NCBI GenBank assembly: GCA_964611645.1 | Contig: CAZTAO010000001.1 | Span: 161,430-225,429, forward strand | Direction: 5' to 3' | Origin: CAZTAO01 sp964611645 | GTDB lineage: Bacteria > Armatimonadota > UBA5829 | DNA length: 64,000 bases | Notes under the pieces: generated by a model | What the model was told of the DNA's origin: nothing | Seen by the model: the letters and a program-made list of their open reading frames with translations, nothing else | Database searches by the model: none | Program-made: the position numbers and the translations under genes | Part shown: positions 1 to 9,046 of the stretch, piece after piece | Numbering within the stretch: position 1 is the stretch's first letter | Layout: each line of letters opens with the position of its first letter

Positions 1-303
1 CAGAATCCGGACCTTGTGCGCCTGAGGGACGCAATCAGCAAGCCAGAATCCTTGGAGGAGCTGAAAGCTGGATACTCGCTTGAGATCGCGTATAACACGA
101 GCGTAGGTGATGAACCCAGGTTCAGGCGTGCGTTGATCAACACGCGACAGGAACTAAAGCAAGCCAACCAGACGGTGGCCACAGGATACGATGGCGATGA
201 GTCCCTCTACTTGGTCCTGAACGATATTCAGGACATTCTCAGTGTTCTGCAGCGTGAGATGAAACGGGTGCACTCAAATGTCCAGCGTAGGGCGAAGCGC
301 TGA
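1..303 (+). CDS. C-terminal part of an unrecognised protein
   Basis: The reading frame is open from the first base of the window and stops at 301-303, so only the last 100 or so codons of a longer gene are present. A GTG at 16 lies in frame but has no reason to be the true start. The visible part is charged, probably helical and ends in a basic tail (VQRRAKR). Its stop codon overlaps the ATG of the next gene in a TGATG arrangement, so the two are almost certainly translationally coupled and work together. I do not recognise the family. The next two genes, a possible nuclease and a DNA adenine methylase, make a defence or restriction role plausible, but that is inference from context. Confidence 0.6.
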   Translation, partial: QNPDLVRLRDAISKPESLEELKAGYSLEIAYNTSVGDEPRFRRALINTRQELKQANQTVATGYDGDESLYLVLNDIQDILSVLQREMKRVHSNVQRRAKR

Positions 304-1172
304 TGGTTAGACTGCCAGACGACTTGGACAACGCAATCCTGCTGGCCGATTGGCTCGAACTGTCTGCAATGGAAGCGGATGATGGCAATGCCAGTGCAGG
401 TGACCTCACGAGTGCGCTACAGATGGCAAGCACTAGTGGCTCTCAAGAGCAGGTGGTGCTGGAGGCGATGCGTGAGTTGGAGTATCGCCAGGGAGCAACC
501 TTGGAAGCCTACCCATTTGAAGTTATACATTCCAGCGTCCTCCAATACAGCACCGACTGGCATACTTGTGTTCCGTACGTCTTCTGCCTTTGCCTGTCAT
601 ACTTCGCGCGAATGCAGGAATCCGGCAGGGCATTAATCGCCAGGAAGCTTTTCGAGGATCTTTCTGCGGTTGCGGCTGAGCAGTACATTCACGGATCTTC
701 AATGTCATTCGGGCGCGACTGTGAGAGAGGCTCTTCTCCTTTCCAGACAGCAGTTGACGCGCTCTGCATCGCATTGCGGGAAGGCAGTGGCTACCGAGTA
801 ATAAGCGGCAAGAAGCCCAAAGATGACAAGGTGGACATAGTCGCTTGGAAGCCATTCTGCGATGGTTGGCCCAGCCAGCTTGTGCTTTTCGGGCAGTGCG
901 CGACAGGAGCGAACTGGGCGGACAAGGTGAGCGAGATGCAACCTGAGGTATTCTGGAAACTCTGGATCGCAGACGGCAACGTCAGTACCCTGTTGAGATC
1001 ATTCTTCATGCCTCACCGGATATCTCTCCGGGATTGGGTATACCACGCATCTTATTCTGGCATTCTGTTCGACCGGTGTCGTATTGCGTTCTGGGCGCAG
1101 AAGTCGGAAAGCAATATCGTCGACAGGCGTTGCGCAGATTGGTGCAAGGAAGCGTTTCCCTCCCTCTCCTGA
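303..1172 (+). CDS. hypothetical protein, candidate PD-(D/E)XK-like nuclease
   Basis: A 289-residue protein with no signal peptide or membrane segment, starting at an ATG that overlaps the preceding stop by one base. Residues 1-150 look mostly helical. Residues 175-208 contain KVDIVAW (Asp178), then a hydrophobic strand LVLFGQC (Gln198) and a conserved-looking ATGANW. An acid in one strand followed by a polar residue in the next is reminiscent of PD-(D/E)XK nucleases with Gln replacing Glu, but the match is loose and rests on pattern only. The gene is coupled to the partial gene before it and convergent with a Dam-type methylase 12 bp away, which fits a restriction or defence pair. It could equally be a non-enzymatic accessory protein. 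Confidence 0.55.
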   Translation: MVRLPDDLDNAILLADWLELSAMEADDGNASAGDLTSALQMASTSGSQEQVVLEAMRELEYRQGATLEAYPFEVIHSSVLQYSTDWHTCVPYVFCLCLSYFARMQESGRALIARKLFEDLSAVAAEQYIHGSSMSFGRDCERGSSPFQTAVDALCIALREGSGYRVISGKKPKDDKVDIVAWKPFCDGWPSQLVLFGQCATGANWADKVSEMQPEVFWKLWIADGNVSTLLRSFFMPHRISLRDWVYHASYSGILFDRCRIAFWAQKSESNIVDRRCADWCKEAFPSLS

Positions 1173-1184
1173 ACGTGCCTTGAG

Positions 1185-2120
1185 CTACAAAACCCACCCC
1201 AGATCGCGCCCAATCAGCAACTCCTGCATCCTCGAGTGATTGGTGCTTCGCATGATCACAGTGTCCGTGTCGAATCCATGCTTCTCTGCAAGCTTCACTG
1301 CTACGTCGGTGGCATCGTAGGTCATAAGGAAATCGCCCTCCAGTTCAGCTGCCGCCGCAAAGATGGCCTCATGGTCGACTGTGCCGTGTGTGTAGAGCCG
1401 ATTCTTGTTGGCTGCGACGTAAGGAGGATCAATGAAGAACACCGTCGATGCGTGACGTTTGTATTCCCGCAGGGCTTGGATGCCATCGCCCTTGACGAAC
1501 TCTATGCGGTCTTTGACCTCCACAATACTCTCGATCCGTTTCTTGAGGGTTTCAGGGTACCAGCGAGAGCCAAGTCCCTTTCCTCCCTCGCCGTTCTTCA
1601 GCAAGCCCGCGCCTGGAGCAAGTATGCCGCCTCTGCGAACTCGGTTAAGCAGGATTGTCCGAAACGCCAGGGTTCTTGCCGCCCTGGGACTTCTCGCCAA
1701 CTCAGTGGCAACACTCTCCGGCGTTAGCTCAAAACTCGATATGCGGTTCGCTAGCCACAGACCATGCCCGTTAAGCACCGTCTCCCAGACCGATGCCACG
1801 CACTCATCTAGCTCAACCATCACGGCATTCTCAACGAGGTTCTCTGCGATAGCCGTGAGAGTCACTATTCCGCCGCCAGCGAATGGCTCTACCAACAGCC
1901 TGGGTGTCTGAGGCTGTGCACAGAGCCACAAGCGGATATATGGCACAAGCCAAGACTTGCCTCCAGGATAACGAAAGGGACTGCGCTGGGGCACTGTTGA
2001 AACATTTACTGGAATTCCACGTTCTGGCGGCAAATTTACATCCTTGATTGTCAATACTCTCACCATAGTGTTCGGCAGATAACCTGGTTTATCCTTGTAT
2101 GTGATACCTTCATCCACCAC
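1185..2120 (-). CDS. Dam-type (D12 class) DNA adenine N6-methyltransferase
   Basis: This enzyme transfers a methyl group from S-adenosylmethionine to adenine N6 in duplex DNA. Motifs follow the D12 class order: the N-terminal FRYPGGK (residues 49-55), the SAM-binding PFAGGG (79-84), an acidic strand MVELDE (101-106), and the catalytic FFIDPPY (228-234). The first 40 or so residues precede the usual family start. The frame opens with GTG at 2120, four bases from the end of the next gene upstream, and an in-frame ATG at codon 19 is an alternative start; neither has an obvious Shine-Dalgarno site. It converges on the two coupled genes at 1-1172. It may protect DNA against the candidate nuclease there or be an orphan methylase. 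The target sequence cannot be read from the protein. Confidence 0.88.
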   Translation of the reverse strand: MVDEGITYKDKPGYLPNTMVRVLTIKDVNLPPERGIPVNVSTVPQRSPFRYPGGKSWLVPYIRLWLCAQPQTPRLLVEPFAGGGIVTLTAIAENLVENAVMVELDECVASVWETVLNGHGLWLANRISSFELTPESVATELARSPRAARTLAFRTILLNRVRRGGILAPGAGLLKNGEGGKGLGSRWYPETLKKRIESIVEVKDRIEFVKGDGIQALREYKRHASTVFFIDPPYVAANKNRLYTHGTVDHEAIFAAAAELEGDFLMTYDATDVAVKLAEKHGFDTDTVIMRSTNHSRMQELLIGRDLGWVL

Positions 2121-2123
2121 CCA

Positions 2124-3791
2124 TCAACCCTTCCCCCTCACAAACGGCACCCTCGCTCCCAATCTGAACAGGACTTCTCCCGTGGCGTTGGGGCGGATTG
2201 TCTTGGTGGCGGTTTGGAATACCCACTCGCCGTTGCCGGGGTGGGAGTTGGAGGAGGCTACGTCTGGGACGTTGTTTATGAAGTCCAGGATCTGGACATC
2301 GCCCATACCTGCGAAGTCGGACTTGATCCATGCGCCGAATGTGATGGTCTTGCCTGCGAACGGGGCAACTGGGATGTGCTGGTCGAAGAAGACATGGGCC
2401 TGGTGGAGGGTGCTGGTGATGGCTGCAGAGCAGTTGCCGGAACGCTTGATGGTCAGTTCCTTGTGGGCTCTTGGAGACTGGCCGGAGACAATCCAGCCAA
2501 CCGGGCCGATTGGGTCGGAGGTTGTCCAGTCTTCCAGGCCGGGGTTGGTGAGGAGGTTGGGGGAGGCGTCGGTGATTGTTGCTCCCTCTACCAGTACTGC
2601 GTCGTCGAAGTAGGCTGTGCGCGGGGTGGTGACAAGCGGGGTCCAGGCGAGGTCGTGGGGCTTCCGGGAGTTGCGGACTGCCTCGACGTACTCCTCCGGG
2701 ACATTCTCCAGCTTGCCGTCCTTGAAGCTGGGGCTCCACCAGGGGATCGAGTTCCAGATGAAGAGCCAAGCATACTTGTCCGATGCGCTCAGCGCGCCGT
2801 AGAGGGTGTTTTCGAGGTCGTTGGGGGTGCGGTAGTTCTTGTCGAAGTTGGCGGGGGCGGTCTGCCAGACGTTGATGTCCGCCCTGTTGTCCACCCATAC
2901 CCCGAACGCGTGTGTGATGGACTTTCGGAGCGGGGTATTCTTGTATGAATCGCCCAAGTTGCGGATGGATATGAAATCCTGATAGGTGATTGCCGGATAG
3001 GTTTCTTCGCCGCCATCGACAATCGAGGCCTTACCCCGAACCTCTAGCATTCCATTTACGAACGTGGCTACCAGGTCGCTGGCGCCCCAGCCGGTGTTTG
3101 GGATCACGACGATTGTGATGGTTGGGTATTCCCTCACCATCGCCCGCATAAACTCTCGTCCCCGGATTCGGACCATCCGCTCGTACTCCGAGAGGCTCTT
3201 GAGCGGCGCTGATCCCTCTGTCTGGTACTTGGCGAACGTGTCATACTGGAACGGATACCGCCAGGTACCCTTTCCGCCGCCATAAGGCTCGACATCCAGG
3301 AAGATGCCCTTGAACCCCGCCTGCTTCGCGATCCAGGCTGCGATGCCGGCCTTTTGGGTGATGACCGGCCAACTAGGATCGAACCAGTCGAGGTTGGCGT
3401 CGGAGTCGGTGACCGGCCTGCCGGAGGTGTCACGCACGGTGGTCTCGAAGTCGATGAAGTTGTCCGTGAGCTTCTTTGACCTGGCGGAGCGGAGTCTGGC
3501 GACGGTCTTGCTGAAGTCGGCCTTGGTATAGCGAGTGCCGCCGAACCACATGCAGTGCCGGCTCTCGGTCTGGCCGCGCTTGTCGTCCGGGTAGACCGTG
3601 ATCACATACCCATCCAGCGGCAACTTCTCGAGGTCGCGGATATGGGAGGCGAAGTAATTGGCATCGGTCCAGTCGCAGGCCCAGCCGAGCAGCTTCTTCT
3701 CTTTAGGGATAGCCGGGCCGACTTGCGCGCTGGCTGCCGAGGACAGCAGAGCCAACAGAAGTCCTGTGAGCATCATGCGCGTATAGACCAT
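2124..3791 (-). CDS. secreted TIM-barrel glycoside-hydrolase-like protein with C-terminal binding module
   Basis: A 555-residue exported protein. Residues 1-22 form a typical signal peptide ending SSAASA. A TIM-barrel-like region of about 380 residues follows, with strands such as YVITVYPDD and GIFLDVEPYG; the acid in DVEP is placed like a catalytic Glu of clan A barrels, though the exact family is not recognised. Residues of about 410-555 begin LTNPGLEDW, the usual opening of a jelly-roll carbohydrate-binding module, and contain the typical ITFGAWIKSD segment. The start is well supported by GGAGG seven bases before the ATG. It probably acts on an extracellular polysaccharide. The Dam-type methylase follows four bases downstream, but the functions look unrelated. 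Confidence 0.75.
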   Translation of the reverse strand: MVYTRMMLTGLLLALLSSAASAQVGPAIPKEKKLLGWACDWTDANYFASHIRDLEKLPLDGYVITVYPDDKRGQTESRHCMWFGGTRYTKADFSKTVARLRSARSKKLTDNFIDFETTVRDTSGRPVTDSDANLDWFDPSWPVITQKAGIAAWIAKQAGFKGIFLDVEPYGGGKGTWRYPFQYDTFAKYQTEGSAPLKSLSEYERMVRIRGREFMRAMVREYPTITIVVIPNTGWGASDLVATFVNGMLEVRGKASIVDGGEETYPAITYQDFISIRNLGDSYKNTPLRKSITHAFGVWVDNRADINVWQTAPANFDKNYRTPNDLENTLYGALSASDKYAWLFIWNSIPWWSPSFKDGKLENVPEEYVEAVRNSRKPHDLAWTPLVTTPRTAYFDDAVLVEGATITDASPNLLTNPGLEDWTTSDPIGPVGWIVSGQSPRAHKELTIKRSGNCSAAITSTLHQAHVFFDQHIPVAPFAGKTITFGAWIKSDFAGMGDVQILDFINNVPDVASSNSHPGNGEWVFQTATKTIRPNATGEVLFRLGARVPFVRGKG

Positions 3792-3939
3792 CTTCTAACC
3801 TCCGGTTGCGGCGCGATACTCCATAATACCGCACACGGGTCCGAATCGCGAATGGCTCAAAGGCGACAAGTAACCACAGATGACGCAGATGGGAATGCGT
3901 AGGGGTGTTCTCCTGGTGACAACATGAGGGGTTAGTGCT

Positions 3940-4536
3940 ATGATAAGGGCAGACTTTGGGCGGAGGGCGCGGGTCGGGCGCGAATTGGCGTCCGGGACTT
4001 GGAGCATTGAGATGGCAGTGGAGTGGGAAGGGATTCAGATCCCGATACGGGAAATGTTCTACCGCCACGTGAGCGGGATATCCAGCGACGTCGCAATCAT
4101 CAGTGAGTCTGAAGAGAAAGACCCTGACATTGACTACGGCGCGAGGCAGTTGGCGCTTGAGATTGCTCCGCTGAGCGAACGCTTGTGTTCCGTGAAGCTC
4201 TGGGTGAACGAGTGTTTTTGTCAAGGGAGTGTCGGGAGATTCGGAGGCTTCATGATGATCCCATATCACGGATCGACGGTTGACGCAGAGCCATCGCAAT
4301 ATCCGGATCGCGTGGAAAGAATCGTGGAAGCCGTGCTGCACGGCAGGGTCAAGGACGAGTCGTGGCATTGGAGGAGCAAGCTTCTCAGAGCCCAAACGGT
4401 GATAACCGGCGAAGGCGAAAAGGAGTTCTTCGAGGGTCGATGGACATGGCTGTGGGGCTTGCGATATATGCTGCCAAATGTGAGATATGAGACGTTCACA
4501 TACGATCCATATACGCTGCCTTCGCCACATGCTTAG
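3940..4536 (+). CDS. hypothetical cytoplasmic protein
   Basis: A 198-residue protein with no signal peptide, membrane segment or motif I recognise. It is acidic, rich in Trp and Tyr towards the C-terminus (HWRSKLL, RWTWLWGLRY), and has a central hydrophobic patch GRFGGFMMIPYHG. A GAGGGG Shine-Dalgarno site lies about 8 bases before the ATG. The opposite strand has an open frame of similar length, but its composition (runs of His, Pro, Ser and Arg) looks like a shadow, so I prefer this strand. It diverges from the secreted TIM-barrel gene and is followed by a short truncated gene. Proteins of this size and composition are often immunity or SMI1/KNR4-type proteins, but no specific motif supports that here. 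Confidence 0.5.
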   Translation: MIRADFGRRARVGRELASGTWSIEMAVEWEGIQIPIREMFYRHVSGISSDVAIISESEEKDPDIDYGARQLALEIAPLSERLCSVKLWVNECFCQGSVGRFGGFMMIPYHGSTVDAEPSQYPDRVERIVEAVLHGRVKDESWHWRSKLLRAQTVITGEGEKEFFEGRWTWLWGLRYMLPNVRYETFTYDPYTLPSPHA

Positions 4537-4601
4537 CTTGCCATCCCCCCACCCACCAGCTATACTTCCAACCATAGATTGCACACACCCGGAGGACGGC
4601 G

Positions 4602-4715
4602 ATGCCGATATTCTTGCTGTTCTTGTCTGTCTTTCCGGTGTTTCTCTATGGAATCGGCTGTCAAGCTATGCACAGCAGCCTCGAGAACAACGTCTTCAGG
4701 TGTTTCGGGATTTGA
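4602..4715 (+). pseudogene. short membrane-peptide gene cut off by a dispersed repeat
   Basis: A 37-codon frame begins at an ATG with a good GGAGG site seven bases upstream. It encodes a strongly hydrophobic N-terminus (MPIFLLFLSVFPVFLYGIG) followed by CQAMHSSLENN. The last four or five codons and the stop lie inside the hairpin repeat that starts at 4697. The simplest reading is that a longer gene with an N-terminal membrane anchor or lipoprotein-like signal lost its 3' part when the repeat arrived. It might still make a 37-residue single-span peptide. I recognise no family. Confidence 0.4.
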
Positions 4716-4838
4716 GGACGGACCACTTCAGCTTCGACATAAAGACTATCCCATCAACCCGTCCGGAAATCCCGAAACGGAACCCCGCAAACTACAAGCT
4801 TTGTCTCGGGACTTCCGCTCCGCTCAAGTCCCGAGACA
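4697..4838 (+). repeat. dispersed palindromic element, family A, copy 1
   Basis: The left arm GTTTCGGGATTTGAGGACGG pairs imperfectly with the right arm CCGTCCGGAAATCCCGAAAC about 60 bp away. After a shared tail ending in AAGCTTTGTCTCGGGAC there is a second, perfect 13-bp hairpin at 4802-4838. The core and tail recur at 6000-6138, and shorter versions lie at 46821-46896 and 47453-47533. No coding capacity is seen. It behaves like a small non-autonomous (MITE- or REP-like) element. Confidence 0.8.
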
Positions 4839-4953
4839 CCAAATCTGCTGCTTTGGTTAACTTGCGTTGTGCGTTGTCGAGTGCTACAATCTTGGCGACG
4901 CTAACGGGGCTTGAGAATTCCAAACGACGAACGAAGGCCATAGGGGTGCAGGC

Positions 4954-5964
4954 ATGTCGAGCAAGCGTAGACAACGAACTGGTGTCTTGGTTGCAGTGGT
5001 CGCCATTCTGATCGTGGGAAGCTATGCGTGGCGGAGTAGGGGATCAGTGGCCCCGCACCCAGAACTCAGTGCCAATGTCTCTGTCCTGTATGCCCAGGAG
5101 GCGAAGATACACCTCTATAGCGCGGGCAAGGACTCGGTTTTGGGGACCAATCCTGCCGGGTACAACTCACTGGACCTATGGATGGGCTGTTCGCGTTCGT
5201 TGGGTGGGGTGGTTTTCCACCGCGATTTCAACGGCTATTTCCGGTTGTTCGAGATTGACACAAGCGGGAGACGGCTGGGCAAAGCCTCTGCTGGGATATA
5301 CGTTGGCAAGACCCCTGCCGAAGAAAGCAGTCTCGATATCAACCCCAACGACATGGGGTTCGACGGTCGGCAACTGTTGCAGATCCGCGGCAAGCGGCAC
5401 GCTGCCGAGCTGTGGTCGCAGACCGCCAAGGGCAAGTGGCGCAAGGATGGAATGTGGTCTCTGCCCGGCAGCGCGCAATATCCTGGCGAGTGGTATTCCA
5501 CGGTTTCGCGCTCCCATGGCTGGCTGGCGTTTTTCGTCCCCACGGGGGAAACGGAGTCGAAAGCAGTATTGCTGCGCGAGAGCGATGGCACGGTCAATGA
5601 ACTCGGAGAGGGCTCCTTCAGTGTGGCAATCTCCCCGGACGGCAGATACGTGGCGTTCAGAAGCGGTGACAGCACTGTTCGGGTCGTACCGCTTACGGGT
5701 GGGCCTGCGAGGAATTTCCGAGTGTGGAGCACAGTAGAAGGCTTGCCTCTTGTGGGTCTGTCGATTCTCGGAATGGGTATTGTAGGGGGAGTCCAGTGGG
5801 TTCCAGGAACCCAGGTGCTCGCGTGCGAAGCCGAGCCGGCCGAGTCTGGCCAGAGCTTCATCTTCCTAGTGGATACCACTACGGGTACAACGACACACCT
5901 ACCCCTGATGGTTGAGCGCGGTCAGTGGTGTGTGCTGGATCTTAGCGAGAACCGCGTTCCCTGA
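4954..5964 (+). CDS. membrane-anchored TolB/PD40-like propeller protein
   Basis: A 336-residue protein with a basic N-terminus (MSSKRRQR), one hydrophobic segment at residues 11-25, and an extracytoplasmic domain. The segment may be an uncleaved anchor. The domain contains recurring TolB/WD40-like strands, clearest in VAISPDGRYVAFRSGDS, with a weaker DLWMGCSRSLGGVVF and NDMGFDGRQLLQI. It is a single divergent propeller without the C-terminal modules of the seven-member family nearby. A weak AGGGG site precedes the ATG. It lies between two copies of repeat family A. The function is unknown; a surface or periplasmic binding role is likely. Confidence 0.65.
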   Translation: MSSKRRQRTGVLVAVVAILIVGSYAWRSRGSVAPHPELSANVSVLYAQEAKIHLYSAGKDSVLGTNPAGYNSLDLWMGCSRSLGGVVFHRDFNGYFRLFEIDTSGRRLGKASAGIYVGKTPAEESSLDINPNDMGFDGRQLLQIRGKRHAAELWSQTAKGKWRKDGMWSLPGSAQYPGEWYSTVSRSHGWLAFFVPTGETESKAVLLRESDGTVNELGEGSFSVAISPDGRYVAFRSGDSTVRVVPLTGGPARNFRVWSTVEGLPLVGLSILGMGIVGGVQWVPGTQVLACEAEPAESGQSFIFLVDTTTGTTTHLPLMVERGQWCVLDLSENRVP

Positions 5965-5999
5965 TGCAACTACGCGTCCTTTCAGCGTCTCAGCGATTT

Positions 6000-6138
6000 C
6001 AGGTGTTTCTCGGGATTTGAGGACGGACCACTACAGCTTCGACACAAAGACTATCCCCTCAACCCGTCCGGAAACCCCGAAACAAAGCCTCCGTATGACG
6101 TGCTCAGACCCCGCAGACTATAAGCTTTGTTTCGGGAA
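6000..6138 (+). repeat. dispersed palindromic element, family A, copy 2
   Basis: It aligns with the copy at 4697 along nearly its whole length: same left arm, same 60-bp loop with a few changes, same right arm, and a shared tail ending in AAGCTTTGTTTCGGGA. It starts 36 bp after the stop of the gene ending at 5964. Confidence 0.8.
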
Positions 6139-6235
6139 TGTCTGATGGTATGATGGCGGCAGCGGGAACTGCCGGTGTGCGAACTCGCAGGCGTCTTGCA
6201 GATAGGCGTTTCCGCAGCATAGTAGTAGCAAACCA

Positions 6236-6263
6236 AGCCCCCGGGACAACATCCCCGGGGGCT
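6236..6263 (-). terminator. rho-independent-like terminator of the propeller gene ending at 6291
   Basis: A perfect 10-bp stem, AGCCCCCGGG with CCCGGGGGCT, around an 8-base loop. On the minus strand it is followed by GGTTTG, a short T-rich stretch. It lies 28 bp past the stop of the minus-strand gene. Confidence 0.65.
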
Positions 6264-6290
6264 CTGACTCATGACCAATTTTCGCCGTAG

Positions 6291-8954
6291 CTACTTCGCC
6301 CGCACGTACCCCTTCACCTTCCAGCCGCTGTTAAGGAGCGCGTTGTCCTGGACGAACATCCGCGCGCAGAGGAGCTTCCCAGCCTGGCTGGCTTTCAGTT
6401 CTATTGGCCAGAAGACCTCCAGTTGCTCTGGGGTGACCCCATAGGGCGGTCCCATGGATGCCAGGTTTAACTTGCACTGGCTGTTCTCGAGTATCACGGC
6501 TGCACCCGGAGCGTAGCCCGTCCCCCAACTGGTTCCAGCATCATTCTTCAAGAACACCTTGTTCTGCTTCGCATCCCACATCAGTAACACCGCGTTAGCC
6601 TGGCTGGAGGTCACGCTTAGCTGGATATATATCTTGTAGATGTCCGCAAAGCCGTTGGGGTCCGAGTAGACAGTGGCGAATGACTGCTCATATCCCGTGT
6701 CCACGTCGCCCGAATGGGGCAGCAGAAGGAGACATTCCGGCGGAAGTGGGTCAAAGTGCGTGCCGACCTTCTTGTAGCCTGAGATCTCGGTCTTTGAATC
6801 GGCGGCGTACATCCAACTGTACAGATTCCTGCTCCCCATCTCCGCGGATTTCAGTGCGAACGACCACGTAATCGCGAGGTTGTTGCCGGAACCCGATACC
6901 GAGGTGCCTTTGACTTCCACAATGCACTGGCTGTTCTCGAGCACTAAGTCCACTCCAGGAGTACAGCCGGTACCCCAACTCGTGTTCTCGTCATTCCTCA
7001 GGTAGACCTTGTTGGACACCCTGTCATACCAAAGGAACATCGCATACTTCTGCACTAATGCATCGTTTACCAGCAGATAGCACTTGCGGAGGTCCTCATA
7101 GCCGTTCTGGTCTCGGTAGTAGCTTGTGAGCGTCGTCCAGTTGTCAATGGGTATCTGGCCTTTGCACGGGTCTATACCGACCACTTCCGGCTTCACGTTG
7201 TGGTAGACGCCCATTTGATCCCAGCCGTCAATCAGACCGCCGGAGTCCTGCACGTACATATACCCTTTCAGCAGCTTGCTTGAGAATGGGGCCTTGAAGG
7301 CGACACGCCATTTCACGGCCAGGTTGTTGCCGCTGCTGGTGACTATCGTATCTTTCACGTAAAGATAGCACTGGCTATTCTCCAGGGTCACGTTCGCTCC
7401 TGGGGCGTAGCCTGTGCCCCAACTCGTATTGGCATCGTTCTTGAGGTATAGCCTGTTTGCCGCGCGGTCATAGTAGAACAGCGCCGCGTTGGACTGCCCG
7501 AGCGAATCGTTGATCAACAGGTAGCACCTCTTGATATCGGCAAAGCCGTTGGCATCGCGATATGTGCTCACCAGGGTAGCAGGGGCGGCTCCGAGTGTCC
7601 CCCCGGACGGCGATATGCTCACGTTCTCGGGTTGCGTGTAACCGCTGCCTAACCTGTCGCGAAGGAATATGTCCATATTGCCGTTGAAGTCACCTGAGAC
7701 CAGGTTTGAGGCAGTAGAATAGAACGCAACGCATCTGCCGTCGCCACTGATAGCTACGTCCTGGCTATCATCATTCGCCTGCGCCCCGGCGGTCGAGACT
7801 GACATGCGCTCAGTAATGCCGGTAAGCCTGTCGCGTACGAATACGTCCCATTTGCCGTTCGTGTCGCCTGCTACGAGATTGGTGGAATCGGACTTGAACG
7901 CAACGTACCTGCCGTCCGCGCTGATGGCCGTCTCGTAACAGTGGCCGTCGCCTTGCGCTCCGCCGGAGGAAACAGAAATACGTTCAGTGACCTCGGCGAG
8001 CCTGTCGAATACGAATATGTCGAATGCTGAATTGGTGTCGCCGCCGACGAGATTACTGGCCCACGAGGCGAATGCGACGTACCTGCCGTCTGCGCTGACG
8101 CTGGCATTCTGACTGGTCAAGTTTGCCTCGTCCCCCGTGATGTTTGTGGAAACGCGTTTGACGTTGCCGGTGGACATGTCATATGCGAAGATATCCAATT
8201 GGCCGGCGGTGTCATTGGGGACAATGTCGGAAGCAAGGGACGTGAACACCACGCAACTGGCATCATCGCTTATGTTCGGACGATTACTCCAGCTATTCGC
8301 CGCCTCTCCGACTGCGTTGTTCGATATGCGCCAGGTGAGGCCATCGGTCATATCGCGAACAAATATGTCGTTAGTGCCGTTCGCATCATTGGCGGCGAGG
8401 TTGGTGGACCACGACTCAAATGCCACGTGCCTGCCGTCCGCGCTGATCTTCGGCAGGTAGCTATCATCGTTGCTCTGCTCACCGCTGGAGGAGACGGAGA
8501 CACGCTCCGTAACCCCTGTTGACCGGTCGTGAACAAAGGCGTCCCAAACGCCATTGGTGTCGTCCGATACAAGATTGGTCGCCGGGGAGTAGAATGCGAC
8601 ATACCTGCCGTCCGGAGAGATGTCTGAGCACCGGCTTTCGTTATCGCCTTGAGCCCCACCGGAAGAGACAGAGACCAACTCCACGGAGTTTGTGAGCCTG
8701 TCGCGAACGAACACGTCGGTGGTGCCATTCGTGTCTCCCGCGACAAGGTTTGAGGCAAAGGACTGAAACGCCACGAACCTGCCGTCCGCGCTTACCGCAG
8801 GGTATTCGCTGCCGCTGTTCCCCTCTTCTCCCGTAGAAGAAACCGACACACGCTCGGTAACCGCAGCCATTCCGGGCAAAGCGCCTAAGACAACGCAAGC
8901 CATCATCAACACAATTGCCACTGCACAAACGATCGGACATTCTTTGGTAATCAT
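6291..8954 (-). CDS. secreted TolB/PD40-type seven-bladed propeller with three C-terminal modules
   Basis: An 887-residue exported protein. Residues 1-31 form a signal peptide (hydrophobic core, then LPGMAA). Residues 33-435 hold seven repeats of about 57 residues with the pattern ADGRYVAFxSxASNLVxGDTNGxxDVFVRD, typical of a seven-bladed propeller. Residues of about 442-887 are three related modules of about 149 residues, starting near 442, 591 and 740, each with YRDxNGFAD and KNDANTSWGTG-like motifs. An AAGGAGAG site precedes the ATG. The module is not one I can name. The protein probably sits outside the cell or on its surface and binds a ligand rather than being an enzyme. The nearest relatives are the neighbours at 11358-14015 and 35112-37769. 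Confidence 0.8.
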   Translation of the reverse strand: MITKECPIVCAVAIVLMMACVVLGALPGMAAVTERVSVSSTGEEGNSGSEYPAVSADGRFVAFQSFASNLVAGDTNGTTDVFVRDRLTNSVELVSVSSGGAQGDNESRCSDISPDGRYVAFYSPATNLVSDDTNGVWDAFVHDRSTGVTERVSVSSSGEQSNDDSYLPKISADGRHVAFESWSTNLAANDANGTNDIFVRDMTDGLTWRISNNAVGEAANSWSNRPNISDDASCVVFTSLASDIVPNDTAGQLDIFAYDMSTGNVKRVSTNITGDEANLTSQNASVSADGRYVAFASWASNLVGGDTNSAFDIFVFDRLAEVTERISVSSGGAQGDGHCYETAISADGRYVAFKSDSTNLVAGDTNGKWDVFVRDRLTGITERMSVSTAGAQANDDSQDVAISGDGRCVAFYSTASNLVSGDFNGNMDIFLRDRLGSGYTQPENVSISPSGGTLGAAPATLVSTYRDANGFADIKRCYLLINDSLGQSNAALFYYDRAANRLYLKNDANTSWGTGYAPGANVTLENSQCYLYVKDTIVTSSGNNLAVKWRVAFKAPFSSKLLKGYMYVQDSGGLIDGWDQMGVYHNVKPEVVGIDPCKGQIPIDNWTTLTSYYRDQNGYEDLRKCYLLVNDALVQKYAMFLWYDRVSNKVYLRNDENTSWGTGCTPGVDLVLENSQCIVEVKGTSVSGSGNNLAITWSFALKSAEMGSRNLYSWMYAADSKTEISGYKKVGTHFDPLPPECLLLLPHSGDVDTGYEQSFATVYSDPNGFADIYKIYIQLSVTSSQANAVLLMWDAKQNKVFLKNDAGTSWGTGYAPGAAVILENSQCKLNLASMGPPYGVTPEQLEVFWPIELKASQAGKLLCARMFVQDNALLNSGWKVKGYVRAK

Positions 8955-9046
8955 CGCACACTCTCCTTGTTGTGGTTCCTGGTATTGCCGCTTACTATCT
9001 ATTCCATCTGCACACTCATCGGCTCACTCCTTCCCGGCGCGGGCTA

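Noticed and set aside
3703..4584. A 293-codon open frame on the minus strand
   Set aside because: Overlaps the secreted gene's start and the gene at 3940; rich in His, Pro and Arg as in shadows. The plus-strand frame has a ribosome site.
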